Assembly: GCF_900105755.1 (NCBI RefSeq)
Contig: NZ_FNTQ01000001.1
Location: 9,114,001 to 9,178,000, forward strand
Source: Streptomyces sp. Ag109_O5-10
Lineage (GTDB): Bacteria; Actinomycetota; Actinomycetes; Streptomycetales; Streptomycetaceae
Direction of reading: 5' to 3'
Length of the DNA: 64,000 nt
Below the pieces are notes generated by a model, which did no database searches, was not told where the DNA came from, and saw only the letters and a program-made list of their open reading frames with translations. The translations under genes were made by a program, and so were the position numbers. Positions 51,074 to 60,438 of this stretch are shown one piece after another (positions within the stretch are counted from its first letter, which is position 1; each line of letters starts with the position of its first letter).

Positions 51074-51715
51074 TCAGGACGCGGCAGGGACCGCCGCATC
51101 GAGGCCCCGAGAGGCGACGAGCTGTGCACTGCCGTCGGCCAGCCGGTAGGACAGTCCCACCACACCGAGGCGGCCGGCGGCCACCTGCTCGGCCAGGACG
51201 CGGGAGCGTTCGAGCAGCAGGTCCACGGTGTGCTCGATGTGCTCGGCCAGGATCTCGTCGGCCTGGTCGCGTCCGGCGGCGCGGGCTGCCAGCACGCTCG
51301 GCGTCACCCGTTCGACCACATCACGGACGAAGCCGCCGGGCACCTTGCCACCGTCGGCTGCGGCACGGGCGGCTGCGATGGCCCCGCACGAGTCGTGGCC
51401 GAGCACGACGACGAGCGGGGCGTCGAGCACGCTGACGCCGTACTCGACCGAACCGAGGACCTCTGCACCGGCGACATGCCCCGCCGTACGCACCACGAAC
51501 AGATCGCCCAGGCCACGGTCGAAGATGATCTCGGCAGCCAGCCGGGAGTCGGAACACCCGAACATCACGGCGAAGGGCTGCTGGGACGGCGCGATCTCGG
51601 TGCGGCGTATGGCGTCCTGGTTCGGGTGTTCGGGGGCGCCTGAGACGAAGCGCTGGTTTCCGGCCATGAGGAGCTCGAAGGCCTCGCGGGGCGTCGGGTT
51701 CTGGATCTCGGTCAT
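51074..51715 (-). CDS. Beta-carbonic anhydrase
   Basis: A 213-residue zinc enzyme interconverting CO2 and bicarbonate. Ligands and catalytic dyad are intact: Cys54-Ser-Asp56-Ser-Arg58 and His106-x-x-Cys109 (LGHDSCGAI). No signal peptide or membrane segment is present, unlike SulP-fused forms, so it is cytoplasmic. Start at 51715. It stands alone between the repeat-containing gap and a 313-nt spacer. Confidence 0.95.
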   Translation of the reverse strand: MTEIQNPTPREAFELLMAGNQRFVSGAPEHPNQDAIRRTEIAPSQQPFAVMFGCSDSRLAAEIIFDRGLGDLFVVRTAGHVAGAEVLGSVEYGVSVLDAPLVVVLGHDSCGAIAAARAAADGGKVPGGFVRDVVERVTPSVLAARAAGRDQADEILAEHIEHTVDLLLERSRVLAEQVAAGRLGVVGLSYRLADGSAQLVASRGLDAAVPAAS

Positions 51716-52028
51716 GGCGGCAGCCTACGAGCCGGCACCGGCACTCGCACCGCCTGCCTCCGTCGGAGGTCGCCGGATCGGACCACACTGACGGTCTGGT
51801 CCTCACCCCCAGGCGCCGGGCGAGGGCCGGCGGGACCGAGGACCTGCCGGGTGAGCCGCGACCTTGATGGTTGCCCGGCATGCCCCCGAGGCTCCGGCCG
51901 CCGCCGGGGGAGCCGACGCCCGGTCGTCTCCGAGGCGCTGGTGCGGGGCGTCGACGGCGACTGCCGGCACTCATCGCGGTTACCCGGCCCTGACCACTGG
52001 TCGAAGGACGAGCGAGGAGGCCGACAGT
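51716..52028. other. Gene-free spacer between divergent genes
   Basis: This 313-nt region separates the carbonic anhydrase and alcohol dehydrogenase genes. I see no gene and no clear repeat. Confidence 0.5.
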
Positions 52029-53213
52029 ATGCGTGCTCTGACCTGGCAGGGGCGGCGGGATGTCCGGGTGGAGACGGTCCCGGATCCGGCGATCGAGCAG
52101 CCCGACGACGTGATCGTGCGGATCACCTCCACAGGTATCTGCGGTTCCGACCTGCACCTGTACGAGGTCCTCGGGCCGTTCCTCGAGCCGGGCGACATCC
52201 TGGGACACGAAGCCATGGGTGTCGTCGAGGAGGCCGGACCCGAGGTGCGTGAGCTCGCTCGCGGGGACCGGGTCGTTGTTCCGTTCAACATCTCCTGTGG
52301 CACCTGCTTCATGTGCTCCCAGGGCCTGCAGTCGCAGTGCGAGACCACACAGGTGCACGCGTACGGCTCCGGTGCGGCCCTGTTCGGCTACACAAGGCTG
52401 TACGGGCAGGTGCCGGGCGGGCAGGCCGAGTACCTGCGGGTGCCGTTCGGCAACACCCTGCCGATCAAGGTGCCCGAAGGCCCGCCCGACGACCGTTTCG
52501 TCTATCTCTCCGATGTGTTGCCGACCGCCTGGCAGGCCGTCGAGTACGCGGCGGTGCCCCCAGGCGGATCGCTCACCGTGCTCGGGCTCGGCCCGATTGG
52601 CGACATGGCCACACGCATCGCTCGGCACCGGGGCGCCGGTCTGGTCATCGGCGTCGACCTCGTCAACGAACGCCTCGACCGGGCCGCTGCGCACGGGGTG
52701 ACCTGCCTGGACCTGCGCCGTCACGGGAAGGACCTCGGAGACGCGGTGCGCGAACTGACCGACGGGCGCGGCACCGACGCCGTGATCGACGCGGTCGGAA
52801 TGGAGGCGCACGGCAGCCCGGTGACCAAGGCCGCCCAGTGGGCGACCGGACTGCTGCCCGACGCGCTGGCCCAGCCGCTCATGGAGAAGGCAGGTGTGGA
52901 CCGGCTCGGCGCGCTCTACGCGGCGATCGACCTCGTACGGCGCGGCGGTACCGTCTCGATTTCCGGAGTGTACGGCGGGGCCATGGACCCGTTGCCGCTC
53001 CTACGCATGTTCGACAAGCAGCTCCAGTTCCGGATGGGCCAGGCGAACGTGTGGCGCTGGGTACCGGAGATTCGGCCCCTGCTCAGCGACGGAGACCCCC
53101 TCGGCGTGGACGGGTTCGCCACCCACCACCTGCCGCTGGAGGAGGCGCCAAGGGCGTACGAGGCCTTCCAGGCGAAGCAGGACGGCATGATCAAAACCCT
53201 GCTGCGCCCCTGA
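52029..53213 (+). CDS. Zinc-dependent alcohol dehydrogenase (formaldehyde-dehydrogenase-like MDR)
   Basis: A 394-residue medium-chain dehydrogenase. Catalytic zinc site: ICGSDLHLYE and GHEAMGVVEEAG; structural zinc: four Cys in CGTCFMCSQGLQSQC; cofactor: VLGLGPIGDMATRIARHRGA. The inserted region around residues 120-150 and the overall length are like glutathione-independent formaldehyde dehydrogenase relatives. GAGGAGG lies 9 nt before the ATG. Cytoplasmic, substrate unknown. It is followed by a region of broken genes. Confidence 0.92.
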   Translation: MRALTWQGRRDVRVETVPDPAIEQPDDVIVRITSTGICGSDLHLYEVLGPFLEPGDILGHEAMGVVEEAGPEVRELARGDRVVVPFNISCGTCFMCSQGLQSQCETTQVHAYGSGAALFGYTRLYGQVPGGQAEYLRVPFGNTLPIKVPEGPPDDRFVYLSDVLPTAWQAVEYAAVPPGGSLTVLGLGPIGDMATRIARHRGAGLVIGVDLVNERLDRAAAHGVTCLDLRRHGKDLGDAVRELTDGRGTDAVIDAVGMEAHGSPVTKAAQWATGLLPDALAQPLMEKAGVDRLGALYAAIDLVRRGGTVSISGVYGGAMDPLPLLRMFDKQLQFRMGQANVWRWVPEIRPLLSDGDPLGVDGFATHHLPLEEAPRAYEAFQAKQDGMIKTLLRP

Positions 53214-53451
53214 ACCGCCGGGGCGTCCGCGTACCTGTCCGGTCACCGCGGGCGCCCCGTCCCGCCCGCTCCCGGCGAACGCGAACCGTGACGTCCGCGC
53301 CGAGATCGTGCAGCCTGCCGGGCCCACGGACAGCGCAGGATGCCGTCTCGTCGGCGCCTGTAAATCGAAGGGTCCCCCTCACTCGCCGCCCAGCCCGCTG
53401 AGACCCAGGCACGACAGCCACGCTGCCCACCACGCACGTCACCCCCATCGG

Positions 53452-53633
53452 ACGGTCGTCGTGGACGCGGCCGGGGGTGACCTTCGCGGATGCCACCGTC
53501 CTGAGCGTGCGGCTGACGTGCCATCAGGGCCACCGGCTGCGTCTGGTCAGGCCCCCCGCACCAGCTTCGGCGGGTGCTGGAGGCACCCGGGGCGGACCAG
53601 GCCCTGGGCATCCGGCCGACCGTCGACGAGGCC
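53452..53633 (+). pseudogene. Relic of a STAS-domain anti-sigma antagonist
   Basis: Three frame-shifted pieces in order give TVVVDAAG, VTFADATVLSVRLTCHQGHR followed by LRLVRPPA, and LRRVLEAPGADQALGIRPTV. Together they match the second half of actinobacterial STAS proteins (D-x-S-G-V-x-F-x-D-S...RLR-L-V...L-E-x-T-G). Two one-base indels are implied. The rest of the 647-nt gap 53214-53860 shows no other gene. Confidence 0.5.
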
Positions 53634-53860
53634 AACGTCCCTCGAGATCTTCCGCAACCGACTGCGGCGCCGTTCGGCCATGACAACCAGCACCAGACCC
53701 GGCGGTCTGCGGGAGCGGTGCGCGCGAGGACTGCAGGGCGAAACAATTCCCCCGGCCGCCAGGTCCGTCCGCGGAACGCTCGCTCGTGCGCGGATGCGTG
53801 TGAGCATCAGGTGGCCGAAACTGAGGTCCTAGGGCCCCGACCGGTGAGGGTTGCCGTGGC

Positions 53861-54244
53861 ATGAACATTGACTTGAGCGGTCGTACCGCCTGGGTCAGCG
53901 GGTCCACGGCCGGGATCGGAGCGGCGGTCGCCGAGGTGCTGGACACCGCCGGAGCCGAGGTGGTAATCAACGGCCGGAACGCCGAGCGCGTCGCCGAGAC
54001 GGCACGACGGCTCGGCGCGCGCGGCGTGGCCGCGGACGTCGGAACGCCGGAGGGATGCGACGCGCTGATCCGGCAGATTCCCGAGGCAGACATTCTGGTG
54101 ATCACTTCTCCCCTGCAGGAACGACCGTGTCCACCCTTCACAGTGATTGGACAACTTCATGGCATCCACGTCGGTGAGTCGGACGCTCCCGGTATCACCA
54201 GAGCGGGTATGGCAGTTGATCGGGGGATTCGGCTCTCTCCCTGA
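53861..54244 (+). pseudogene. SDR gene truncated after about 80 codons
   Basis: MNIDLSGRTAWVSGSTAGIG starts a normal SDR and continues through INGRNAERVAETARRLGARG to IPEADILV, where NNAG should follow. Instead the frame runs into unrelated sequence and stops at 54244. Cofactor strand 1 is present but the active-site Ser, Tyr and Lys are missing, so it cannot be an enzyme. The break lies near 54100, next to the SRPBCC gene. Confidence 0.75.
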
Positions 54245-54575
54245 CTGGCTTCCCTTCATTGTCTCCAGCACCCTGGAAGAGGGAGGGCGCCGCAGAAGGC
54301 TCGCCAACCCGGAAGGGGACAGCGTCGTCGAGCAGCTACTGGCGTTCAACGAGCAGGAGCGCTACTACAGTTACGCCATTGTCGAAGCTCCCTTCCCGGT
54401 GACCGACTACATCTCCACGCTGCGGGTCCACGCCGTCACCGGTGCTCCCGGCACCAGCGAGGTCCAGTGGTCGGGGCGCTTCGTTCCCACCGACACCTCG
54501 GAGGACGAGGCCGTCGCCCTCTTCACCGGCATCTACAGCGACGGCCTGGAGGCTCTCAGCCAGGCCGTTTCCTGA
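54159..54575 (+). CDS. SRPBCC-fold (polyketide cyclase/dehydrase-like) protein
   Basis: A 138-residue START/Bet-v1-like protein: SVSRTLPVSPERVWQLIGGF at the N-terminus, LPDWLPFIVSS, RRRRLANPEGDSVVEQLLAF, YYSYAIVEAPFPVTDYISTL and a final helix ALFTGIYSDGLEAL. The fold binds hydrophobic ligands. The gene overlaps the end of the truncated SDR frame and precedes the aldo/keto reductase gene by 40 nt, probably in one transcript. A TTG 12 nt upstream is an alternative start. Confidence 0.85.
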   Translation: MASTSVSRTLPVSPERVWQLIGGFGSLPDWLPFIVSSTLEEGGRRRRLANPEGDSVVEQLLAFNEQERYYSYAIVEAPFPVTDYISTLRVHAVTGAPGTSEVQWSGRFVPTDTSEDEAVALFTGIYSDGLEALSQAVS

Positions 54576-54615
54576 GCGACGCCCCCGGCGGGAAACCAGC
54601 GGAGGAGTACCGACC

Positions 54616-55661
54616 ATGGAAGTGCGGCAGCTGGGCAACTCCGGCCTGCTGGTCTCGACGATCGGCCTGGGCACCATGGGCTTCGGCGGCAAGGACGTCT
54701 TCGGCAACGTGGGCAACACGGACGTGACCGGGGCCCGCCGGCAGGTCGACATGTGTCTCGACGCAGGGGTCAATCTCATCGACACCGCGAACATGTATTC
54801 CCGGGGGCGTCCGAGGAGATCCTCGGAAAGGCACTGGACGGACGGCGGGACCGCGTCATCCTGTCGTCGAAGGTGCGCCTGGCGATGGGGGACGGGCCCA
54901 ACGACGAGGGTCTGTCGCGTCGGCACATCCTGGACCAGATCGAGGGCAGTCTGCGCCGCCTGGGCACCGACTACCTCGACATCTACCACGTGCACGAGTG
55001 GGACGGGCTGACTCCGCTGGAAGAGAGCATGGAGACACTCAACGGCCTGGTGACCTCGGGCAAGGTCCGGTATCTGGGTGTGTCGAACTTCTCCGGCCGG
55101 CAGCTGATGAAGTCGCTGTGGGTTGCCCACGCCAACGGGTACCAGCCGTTCGTCAGCAACCAGATCTATTACTCCCTCGAATCAAGGGACGCCGAGTACG
55201 AGCTCGTCCCCGCCTCGGTGGACCAGGGACTCGGAGTCCTGGTCTGGAGCCCGTTGGCCGGCGGGCTGCTCAGCGGCAAGTACCGGCGCGACCGGCAGCC
55301 CGAGAACGGGCGTCACCTCACCGAGTGGTCCGAACCCCCCGTCCGCGACGAGGACAAACTCTATGACACCATCGACGTCCTCGTGGAGGTGGCGTCCGGC
55401 CGCGGCGTCTCGCCGGCCCAGGTGGCGCTGGCGTACCTGCTGGCGAAGCCCGGTGTCACGACCGTCATCGTCGGCGCCCGCAAGGACGAGCAGCTCGCCG
55501 ACGACCTCGGGGCGGCCGACGTCCACCTCACGCAGGAAGAGGTGGACCGCCTCGACAGGGTGAGCGCGCCCGATCTGATCTATCCGCACTGGCACCAGGC
55601 AAACCTCGTGTCCTCCCGGTTCAGCGAGGCGGACCAGGTGCTGCACCGGCCGGCCCGCTGA
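54616..55661 (+). pseudogene. Aldo/keto reductase with a single frameshift
   Basis: The ATG at 54616 has an excellent ribosome site and begins MEVRQLGNSGLLVSTIGLGT, running to IDTANMYSRG. There the run of five G at 54803-54807 appears one base short: the protein continues in another frame as ASEEILGKALDGRRD through YHVHEWD, YLGVSNFSGRQL and VIVGARKDEQL to 55661. With one base restored this would be a complete enzyme of about 348 residues with the usual Asp/Tyr/Lys/His set. A homopolymer sequencing error is as likely as a real mutation. Confidence 0.85.
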
Positions 55662-55796
55662 GCTCCGGATGCCGGACCGTGTCACCGCCCGGGCGGACAC
55701 CGCGAGCACCGCCCGCACATGTGTGACCCCTGTCGGGAAGGATCACCCGGGTCGAGAAGCCGCAGCCCATGCGTGGCGCCGACGTGTGTGCCTGGG

Positions 55797-56534
55797 TCAT
55801 GCCCGCAGATCCTCCGTCACGGGCAGGCACTCGGCGAGCAGGCCGACAACGTCGCGCCAGGCTCGCTGTGCGTGCCGTGGGTGGTAGCCGACGCCGGGGA
55901 CCGTGGGGTGGTCGACCGGTGGGTGGTGGAAGGCGTGCAGGGCGCCGCCGTAGACCGCGAGGCGCCAGTCGACGCCTGCGGCCTGCATCTCGGCGGTGAA
56001 CGCGTTCCGTTGCGCGGGTGGCATGATCGGGTCTTCCGACCCGACCCCGGCCCATACCGGGCAGCGAATGCGTGCCGCCTCGCCCGGTCGGCCCGTGGTC
56101 AGTGCGTTGACCGTCCCGATCGCGCGCAGGTTTGCGCCGTCGCGCCCGAGTTCCAGCCCGACGGCGCCCCCGGTGCCGTAGCCGACGGCGGCGATCCGGT
56201 CGGGATCGGTCCGCGGTTCGCTGCGCAACGCTTCGAACGCCGCACGGCCGATGCCCCGCATCCGGTCGGGATCAGCGAGCAGCGGCATGCAACGGGCCAG
56301 CATCTCCTCGGGGTCGCCCAGATAGCGCCCGCCATGAAGGTCGAAGGCCAGCGCCACGTATCCCAGCTCGGCGAGAGCATCGGCTCGGCGGCGCTCGACG
56401 TCGCTGAGCCCCATGCCCTCCGGCCCGAGCAGCACCGCGGGTCGGCGGTCGACACCGGCCGGGAGCGCGAGGTACCCGATCATCGTCAACCCGTCAGCCG
56501 GGTACGCGACCGTACGCGTCGAAATCGTCGTCAT
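55797..56534 (-). CDS. Dienelactone-hydrolase-family protein lacking the nucleophile
   Basis: A 245-residue alpha/beta hydrolase of the DLH family: LLGPEGMGLSDVERRRADAL near residue 36, AFDLHGGRYLG, AAVGYGTGGAVGLELGRDGA near 116-135, VGSEDPIMPP and GALHAFHHP. The position of the catalytic Cys or Ser (GY-C/S-x-GG) is Gly120, encoded by GGC. The acid and His appear conserved, so the protein may be inactive, bind a ligand, or use another residue. Start at 56534. It converges on the aldo/keto reductase gene. Confidence 0.85.
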   Translation of the reverse strand: MTTISTRTVAYPADGLTMIGYLALPAGVDRRPAVLLGPEGMGLSDVERRRADALAELGYVALAFDLHGGRYLGDPEEMLARCMPLLADPDRMRGIGRAAFEALRSEPRTDPDRIAAVGYGTGGAVGLELGRDGANLRAIGTVNALTTGRPGEAARIRCPVWAGVGSEDPIMPPAQRNAFTAEMQAAGVDWRLAVYGGALHAFHHPPVDHPTVPGVGYHPRHAQRAWRDVVGLLAECLPVTEDLRA

Positions 56535-56841
56535 GAGAATGGACAGTAGTGATCGTCGATCCCGGTCCGGCCGCTGTTCTGCCGCTGGCAGAACAGCGCC
56601 GGTGCACCTGCTGGACAGGTCCCGGCAGCCGAGCTCCGAGGCCGGTCGGCCGAGGCAGTGGCAGTCTGTGCCGGGGTGGAGAGATCAGGGTCCGTTTGGG
56701 CCGTCCGCATTCGAATGCAGCTGAGCCCGCCCAAAGGGTGAGGCGGGAGAGTCCCGCCGAGCGAGGGCGGGGGCACGAGGAACGCACCTGCGTGCGCCCC
56801 GCGCCCCGTGCCGCCTAGCTGCCCGGTCCGGCCCGGGCCGG
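56535..56841. other. Gene-free spacer
   Basis: This 307-nt stretch lies between the DLH-like start and the end of the Stealth gene. I see no gene; AACAGCGCC/GGCAGAACAG repeats near 56590 look incidental. Confidence 0.5.
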
Positions 56842-58689
56842 CTACGCCTCGCGGCGCCGTGCTCCCTCCCGTGTCGGCTGGGACGGGATTCTCGTCGTGA
56901 GCGGTGCGATGGGGAGGGTGCCGGTGCGGGGGGCTCCTTCGTAGCGGCTCGGGAAGGGGTATTTGCGGTTCAGGAACCTGCTGATGGCCGCCTGGGCAGC
57001 CGGTCTGGCCTCCGGGGGCGTGTCCACGTCGTTGAGGCAGAAGAAGTCGATGTCCTCGCCGGCCGCGAGGCGGGCCAGGCGGCGGTGCATGTCCGGTGCG
57101 CCCAGCTGGACGTAGCGGAAGCGGTAGTCGGCGGGGACGGCCCGGCCCGTTGCCATCGCCCAGTGGTGGTGGAGCGTGGACGCCGGAGCGACGTCGGAGG
57201 TGGAGCGGAAACGGGAAGAGGACGTCCGTTCGAGTTCCTCGATTCCCAGGCTCTCCATCTCGCGCATCACGGACAGTAGTTGGGGGTGCGGGGTGTGCAG
57301 CGACTTGTGCGTGATGTATCTGCCGTGGAAGCGCCTGATCACCTCGCGGGCGTTCTTGCCGGCGGAGTTCGGGGCGGGTTCGAGCGGGTGCGGGGCGCCT
57401 ACGCCGAGTTTCAGGGGAGACAGGGGGATGCGGGCGATGCCGTTGCCGTGGAAGAAGTGCTCGGGGCGTACCGGGCGGTTGATGAAGACGTCGTCGTTGA
57501 AGTAGAGGTAGTGCTCCGACAGGCCCGGGATGTGGTGCAGGCGGCTCTCTATCGCGTGCGAGTTGAAGACCGGGAGCGCGTCGGACGGGAGGATCTCCCG
57601 GTGGTCGATCACCGTCAGGCCTTCCGCCTCCGGGTCCAGCCAGGACGGGATCTGGGAGTCGGTGACCAGGTAGACGTGCCGGACGAACCCGGCGTACATC
57701 TCCAGCGAGCGCAGTGCGTACTTCAGCTCGTCATGGCTGGTGTAGCGGGAGGCGCCGGTCTCGCGCGGAGCGATGACGCTGTCGGCGAGTTCCTGGTGGG
57801 CCCGGCGCTTCGCGGCCATCGCCGGGTCGTCCCCGTCCACCCAGGTGTACACGGCGTCGACGGGGAACAGCACCTCGTCGATGGCGGGCCCGGCGAACGG
57901 GGCGAACGTCGGGACGGTGCGGCGGCGAACCGCCACCGCCGCCGGTTGTCGCGCCGTCACCGGGAGCACTTCCGCCACGGGGTTGCGGCGCGGGGCGACG
58001 AGTGCCGGCCCGAAGACGTCCGGCAGCCGACTGCCGGGCACGGTGAGCCAGGCGGGATCGGTGCCGCCGGCGCTGCCCCCGGCTGAAGCCGAAGAGGCGC
58101 CGAGGTCCCGGCCGTGCCGCCAGAACTCGATGTCGCACCCCGTCTCCAGGCCGCTGAGCACCTGCCCCACCGGGCCGAGGCGCACCACGCCGGTGCGGAG
58201 TACGGCGGCCCGCCGCAGCGCCCGGGGCAGCCTGCCGTCGGCCCACAGCACCGCGGTCGTCACGGCGCCGCCCGGTCCGACGGCGCCGACGTATCCGGTG
58301 GTGCCGGCGAAGCGCTGGGCGGCCCGGGCGAGGATCGCGTCGCGGTACGACTCCTCGACGCCGACGACCTGCCGCAGCGCGCCGTGTCCGTGGTCGGAGG
58401 GGACCAGGAAGTACGGGACGTGCAGCCCTTCCAGCAGGGTGCAGACCCGTTCGAGATCGGCTTCGGCGGCGTCCGCGGCCGTGTAGGCGTCGACCGTACG
58501 GCCGTACAGCCGCGTCGGTCCGAAGGTGATCACGCGCCCTGGGACGGCGGCGCGCAGGCGTCGTCGGGCCCGGGTCGCGCGCAGCGCCCAGAGCTTGGCC
58601 GACAGCACGGTGCACAGGTGCGCCAGCAGGTCCCGGGCGGCGCGCAGGCCCGCGGGCGCCGTGAACGTGAAGCGGTGACGGATGTCCAT
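56842..58689 (-). CDS. Stealth-family sugar-phosphate transferase (second of pair)
   Basis: A 615-residue protein of the Stealth/capsule-phosphotransferase family, which adds sugar-1-phosphates to build phosphodiester polymers. Conserved regions in order: CR1 FPVDAVYTWVDGDDPAM (about 275), CR2 SRYTSHDELKYALRSLEMYA to HVYLVTD (about 320-350), CR3 NSHAIESRLHHIPGLSEHYL followed by YFNDDVF (about 390-420) and CR4 DFFCLNDVDTPPEA near the end. The first 250 residues are a variable domain (VPYFLVPSDHGHGAL). No signal peptide. ATG at 58689. It starts 15 nt after its homologue, clearly in one operon. Confidence 0.9.
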   Translation of the reverse strand: MDIRHRFTFTAPAGLRAARDLLAHLCTVLSAKLWALRATRARRRLRAAVPGRVITFGPTRLYGRTVDAYTAADAAEADLERVCTLLEGLHVPYFLVPSDHGHGALRQVVGVEESYRDAILARAAQRFAGTTGYVGAVGPGGAVTTAVLWADGRLPRALRRAAVLRTGVVRLGPVGQVLSGLETGCDIEFWRHGRDLGASSASAGGSAGGTDPAWLTVPGSRLPDVFGPALVAPRRNPVAEVLPVTARQPAAVAVRRRTVPTFAPFAGPAIDEVLFPVDAVYTWVDGDDPAMAAKRRAHQELADSVIAPRETGASRYTSHDELKYALRSLEMYAGFVRHVYLVTDSQIPSWLDPEAEGLTVIDHREILPSDALPVFNSHAIESRLHHIPGLSEHYLYFNDDVFINRPVRPEHFFHGNGIARIPLSPLKLGVGAPHPLEPAPNSAGKNAREVIRRFHGRYITHKSLHTPHPQLLSVMREMESLGIEELERTSSSRFRSTSDVAPASTLHHHWAMATGRAVPADYRFRYVQLGAPDMHRRLARLAAGEDIDFFCLNDVDTPPEARPAAQAAISRFLNRKYPFPSRYEGAPRTGTLPIAPLTTRIPSQPTREGARRREA

Positions 58690-58704
58690 GCCCCCCAACC
58701 CCCG

Positions 58705-60438
58705 TCAGTTCTGCTTCTCGAAGGACTTCTCGAAGGACTTCTCGACGGGCTTCTCGAAGGGACTCGCGAAGGGGAAGTAGTCCTCCAGGAACTCGTGCAT
58801 CCGGAGGCCGACCCGCTCCCGCTCCTCCGGCGGCACGTCGACGTCGTTGAGGCAGAAGAAGTCGAAGCGGCGGGTGCGGCGCAGGTCGGCCAGGCGGGCC
58901 TCGGCGTCCGGACGGCTGATGTTGACGTACCGGAAGCCGAACTGGCCCGGCACACCGCGGCCGGTCATCAGCGCGTACTGGTAGAGCAGCGGGGCCGTCA
59001 AGGCGATGTCCTGCGGCGAGCGGAAGCGGGACGCCGTGGTGCGGCCGATGTCCTCCGGGAAGAGGTCCTCCAGGTCCCGCAGGGTCTCGCGCTGCTGCGG
59101 CAGCGGGGTGTGCATGAAGTTGTTCGTGGTCATCCGCCCGAACTTCTCCAGCAGCAGGCGGCGGACGTTCTTGCTCGCGGAGTTGGTGGCGGTCTCATCG
59201 GCGTGCGGCTTGCCGACCCCGATCTTGAGCGGGGACACCGGGATCTTCATTAGACCGCTGCCGTGGAAGAAGTGCTCCGCGGTGACCCGGCGGCCGACGA
59301 ACACGTCGTCGTTGAAGTACAGGTAGTGGTCCGACAGGCCGGGGATGTGGTGCAGCCGGGTCTCGATCGCGTGCGAGTTGAACACCGGCAGGACGTCCGC
59401 CGGGAAGATGTCACGGTGGTCGACGACCGTGATCCCCGGGGCCGTGTCGTCGAGCCAGTGCGGCTTCTGGCCGTCGGTCACGAGGTAGATGTGGCGGACG
59501 AAGTCGGCGTACATGGCGAGCGAGCGCAGGGAGTACTTCAGCTCGTCGTGGCTGGTGTAGCGGGAGGCGTTGGTCTCCTTGTCCAGGATCTCGGCGGTGC
59601 CGCGCTCCTGGTAGCGGGCGCGCTTGGCGCGCATCTCCGGCTCCTCGCCGTCCACCCACGTGTAGACGACGTCGACGGGGAAGGTCACGTCGTTCACGGT
59701 CGGCGGGGTGAGCGCGGCGAAGCTCGGCAGCTCCCGGTCCCCGATCCGGACCACGGCCGGTGTCTGCTCGGACGCCGGCAGTACGTCCGTGACGCCGTTG
59801 TTCCGGGGTGCGACGAGGGACTCGGCGAAGACGTCCTCGGAGGCCTGCGGCTGGACCGCGGCCAGGCGCCTCGGCCCCGCGTCGGAGGCGAGGAGCTGTG
59901 CCCCGTCCTCCCAGAACTCGACATCGCAGGCGAGTTCCGGGCCGGCGAGCAGCTGGCCCGCGGGGCCCAGGTGGTTCTCCCCGATCCGCAGGACCGGGGC
60001 CGTACGCAGCGCGGCCGGCAGGACGCCGTCCATGAACAGGGCGGGGTGCCTGAGCTTTCCGCCGGGCAGCGGTCTGCCGATGAACACCGCCTTCCCCGCG
60101 TTCTGCGCCTCCAGGGCGGTGAGGAGACGCTCCCGGTCCACGGCGTTCACGCCGACCGTGTGACGCGTGCGCGAGCCCGGCACCAGGAAGTACGGGATGC
60201 CGTCCTGCTCCAGCGCGGCGAGGACCAGGCCGAGGTTGGCGGCGGCCGCCTCGGCGGCGGTGAACCGGGTCACAACCCGTCCGTAGAGCTGCTGGCCGCG
60301 CACCGCCACCGGGCGGAGAACCGGGTCCGTGACCGCCGCCATGCGGCGCCGCCGCATGGTGCGCAGCTGCCAGACCTTCTCGGCGGCCTTCCGCTCGACT
60401 CGCGGTCGCATCCGCCGGGCAAAGGAACGCACGGTCAC
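58705..60438 (-). CDS. Stealth-family sugar-phosphate transferase (first of pair)
   Basis: A 577-residue homologue of the downstream protein with the same regions: CR1 FPVDVVYTWVDGEEPEM, CR2 SRYTSHDELKYSLRSLAMYA, CR3 NSHAIETRLHHIPGLSDHYL and CR4 DFFCLNDVDVPPEE. GTG at 60438 has GAGGAG 9 nt upstream. The C-terminus ends in a small repeat, FEKPVEKSFEKSFEKQN, written as near-identical DNA triplets, probably from slippage. The tandem pair suggests two different transfer steps on one polymer or a duplication. Other capsule genes are not in the window, so the acceptor is unknown. Confidence 0.9.
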   Translation of the reverse strand: MTVRSFARRMRPRVERKAAEKVWQLRTMRRRRMAAVTDPVLRPVAVRGQQLYGRVVTRFTAAEAAAANLGLVLAALEQDGIPYFLVPGSRTRHTVGVNAVDRERLLTALEAQNAGKAVFIGRPLPGGKLRHPALFMDGVLPAALRTAPVLRIGENHLGPAGQLLAGPELACDVEFWEDGAQLLASDAGPRRLAAVQPQASEDVFAESLVAPRNNGVTDVLPASEQTPAVVRIGDRELPSFAALTPPTVNDVTFPVDVVYTWVDGEEPEMRAKRARYQERGTAEILDKETNASRYTSHDELKYSLRSLAMYADFVRHIYLVTDGQKPHWLDDTAPGITVVDHRDIFPADVLPVFNSHAIETRLHHIPGLSDHYLYFNDDVFVGRRVTAEHFFHGSGLMKIPVSPLKIGVGKPHADETATNSASKNVRRLLLEKFGRMTTNNFMHTPLPQQRETLRDLEDLFPEDIGRTTASRFRSPQDIALTAPLLYQYALMTGRGVPGQFGFRYVNISRPDAEARLADLRRTRRFDFFCLNDVDVPPEERERVGLRMHEFLEDYFPFASPFEKPVEKSFEKSFEKQN

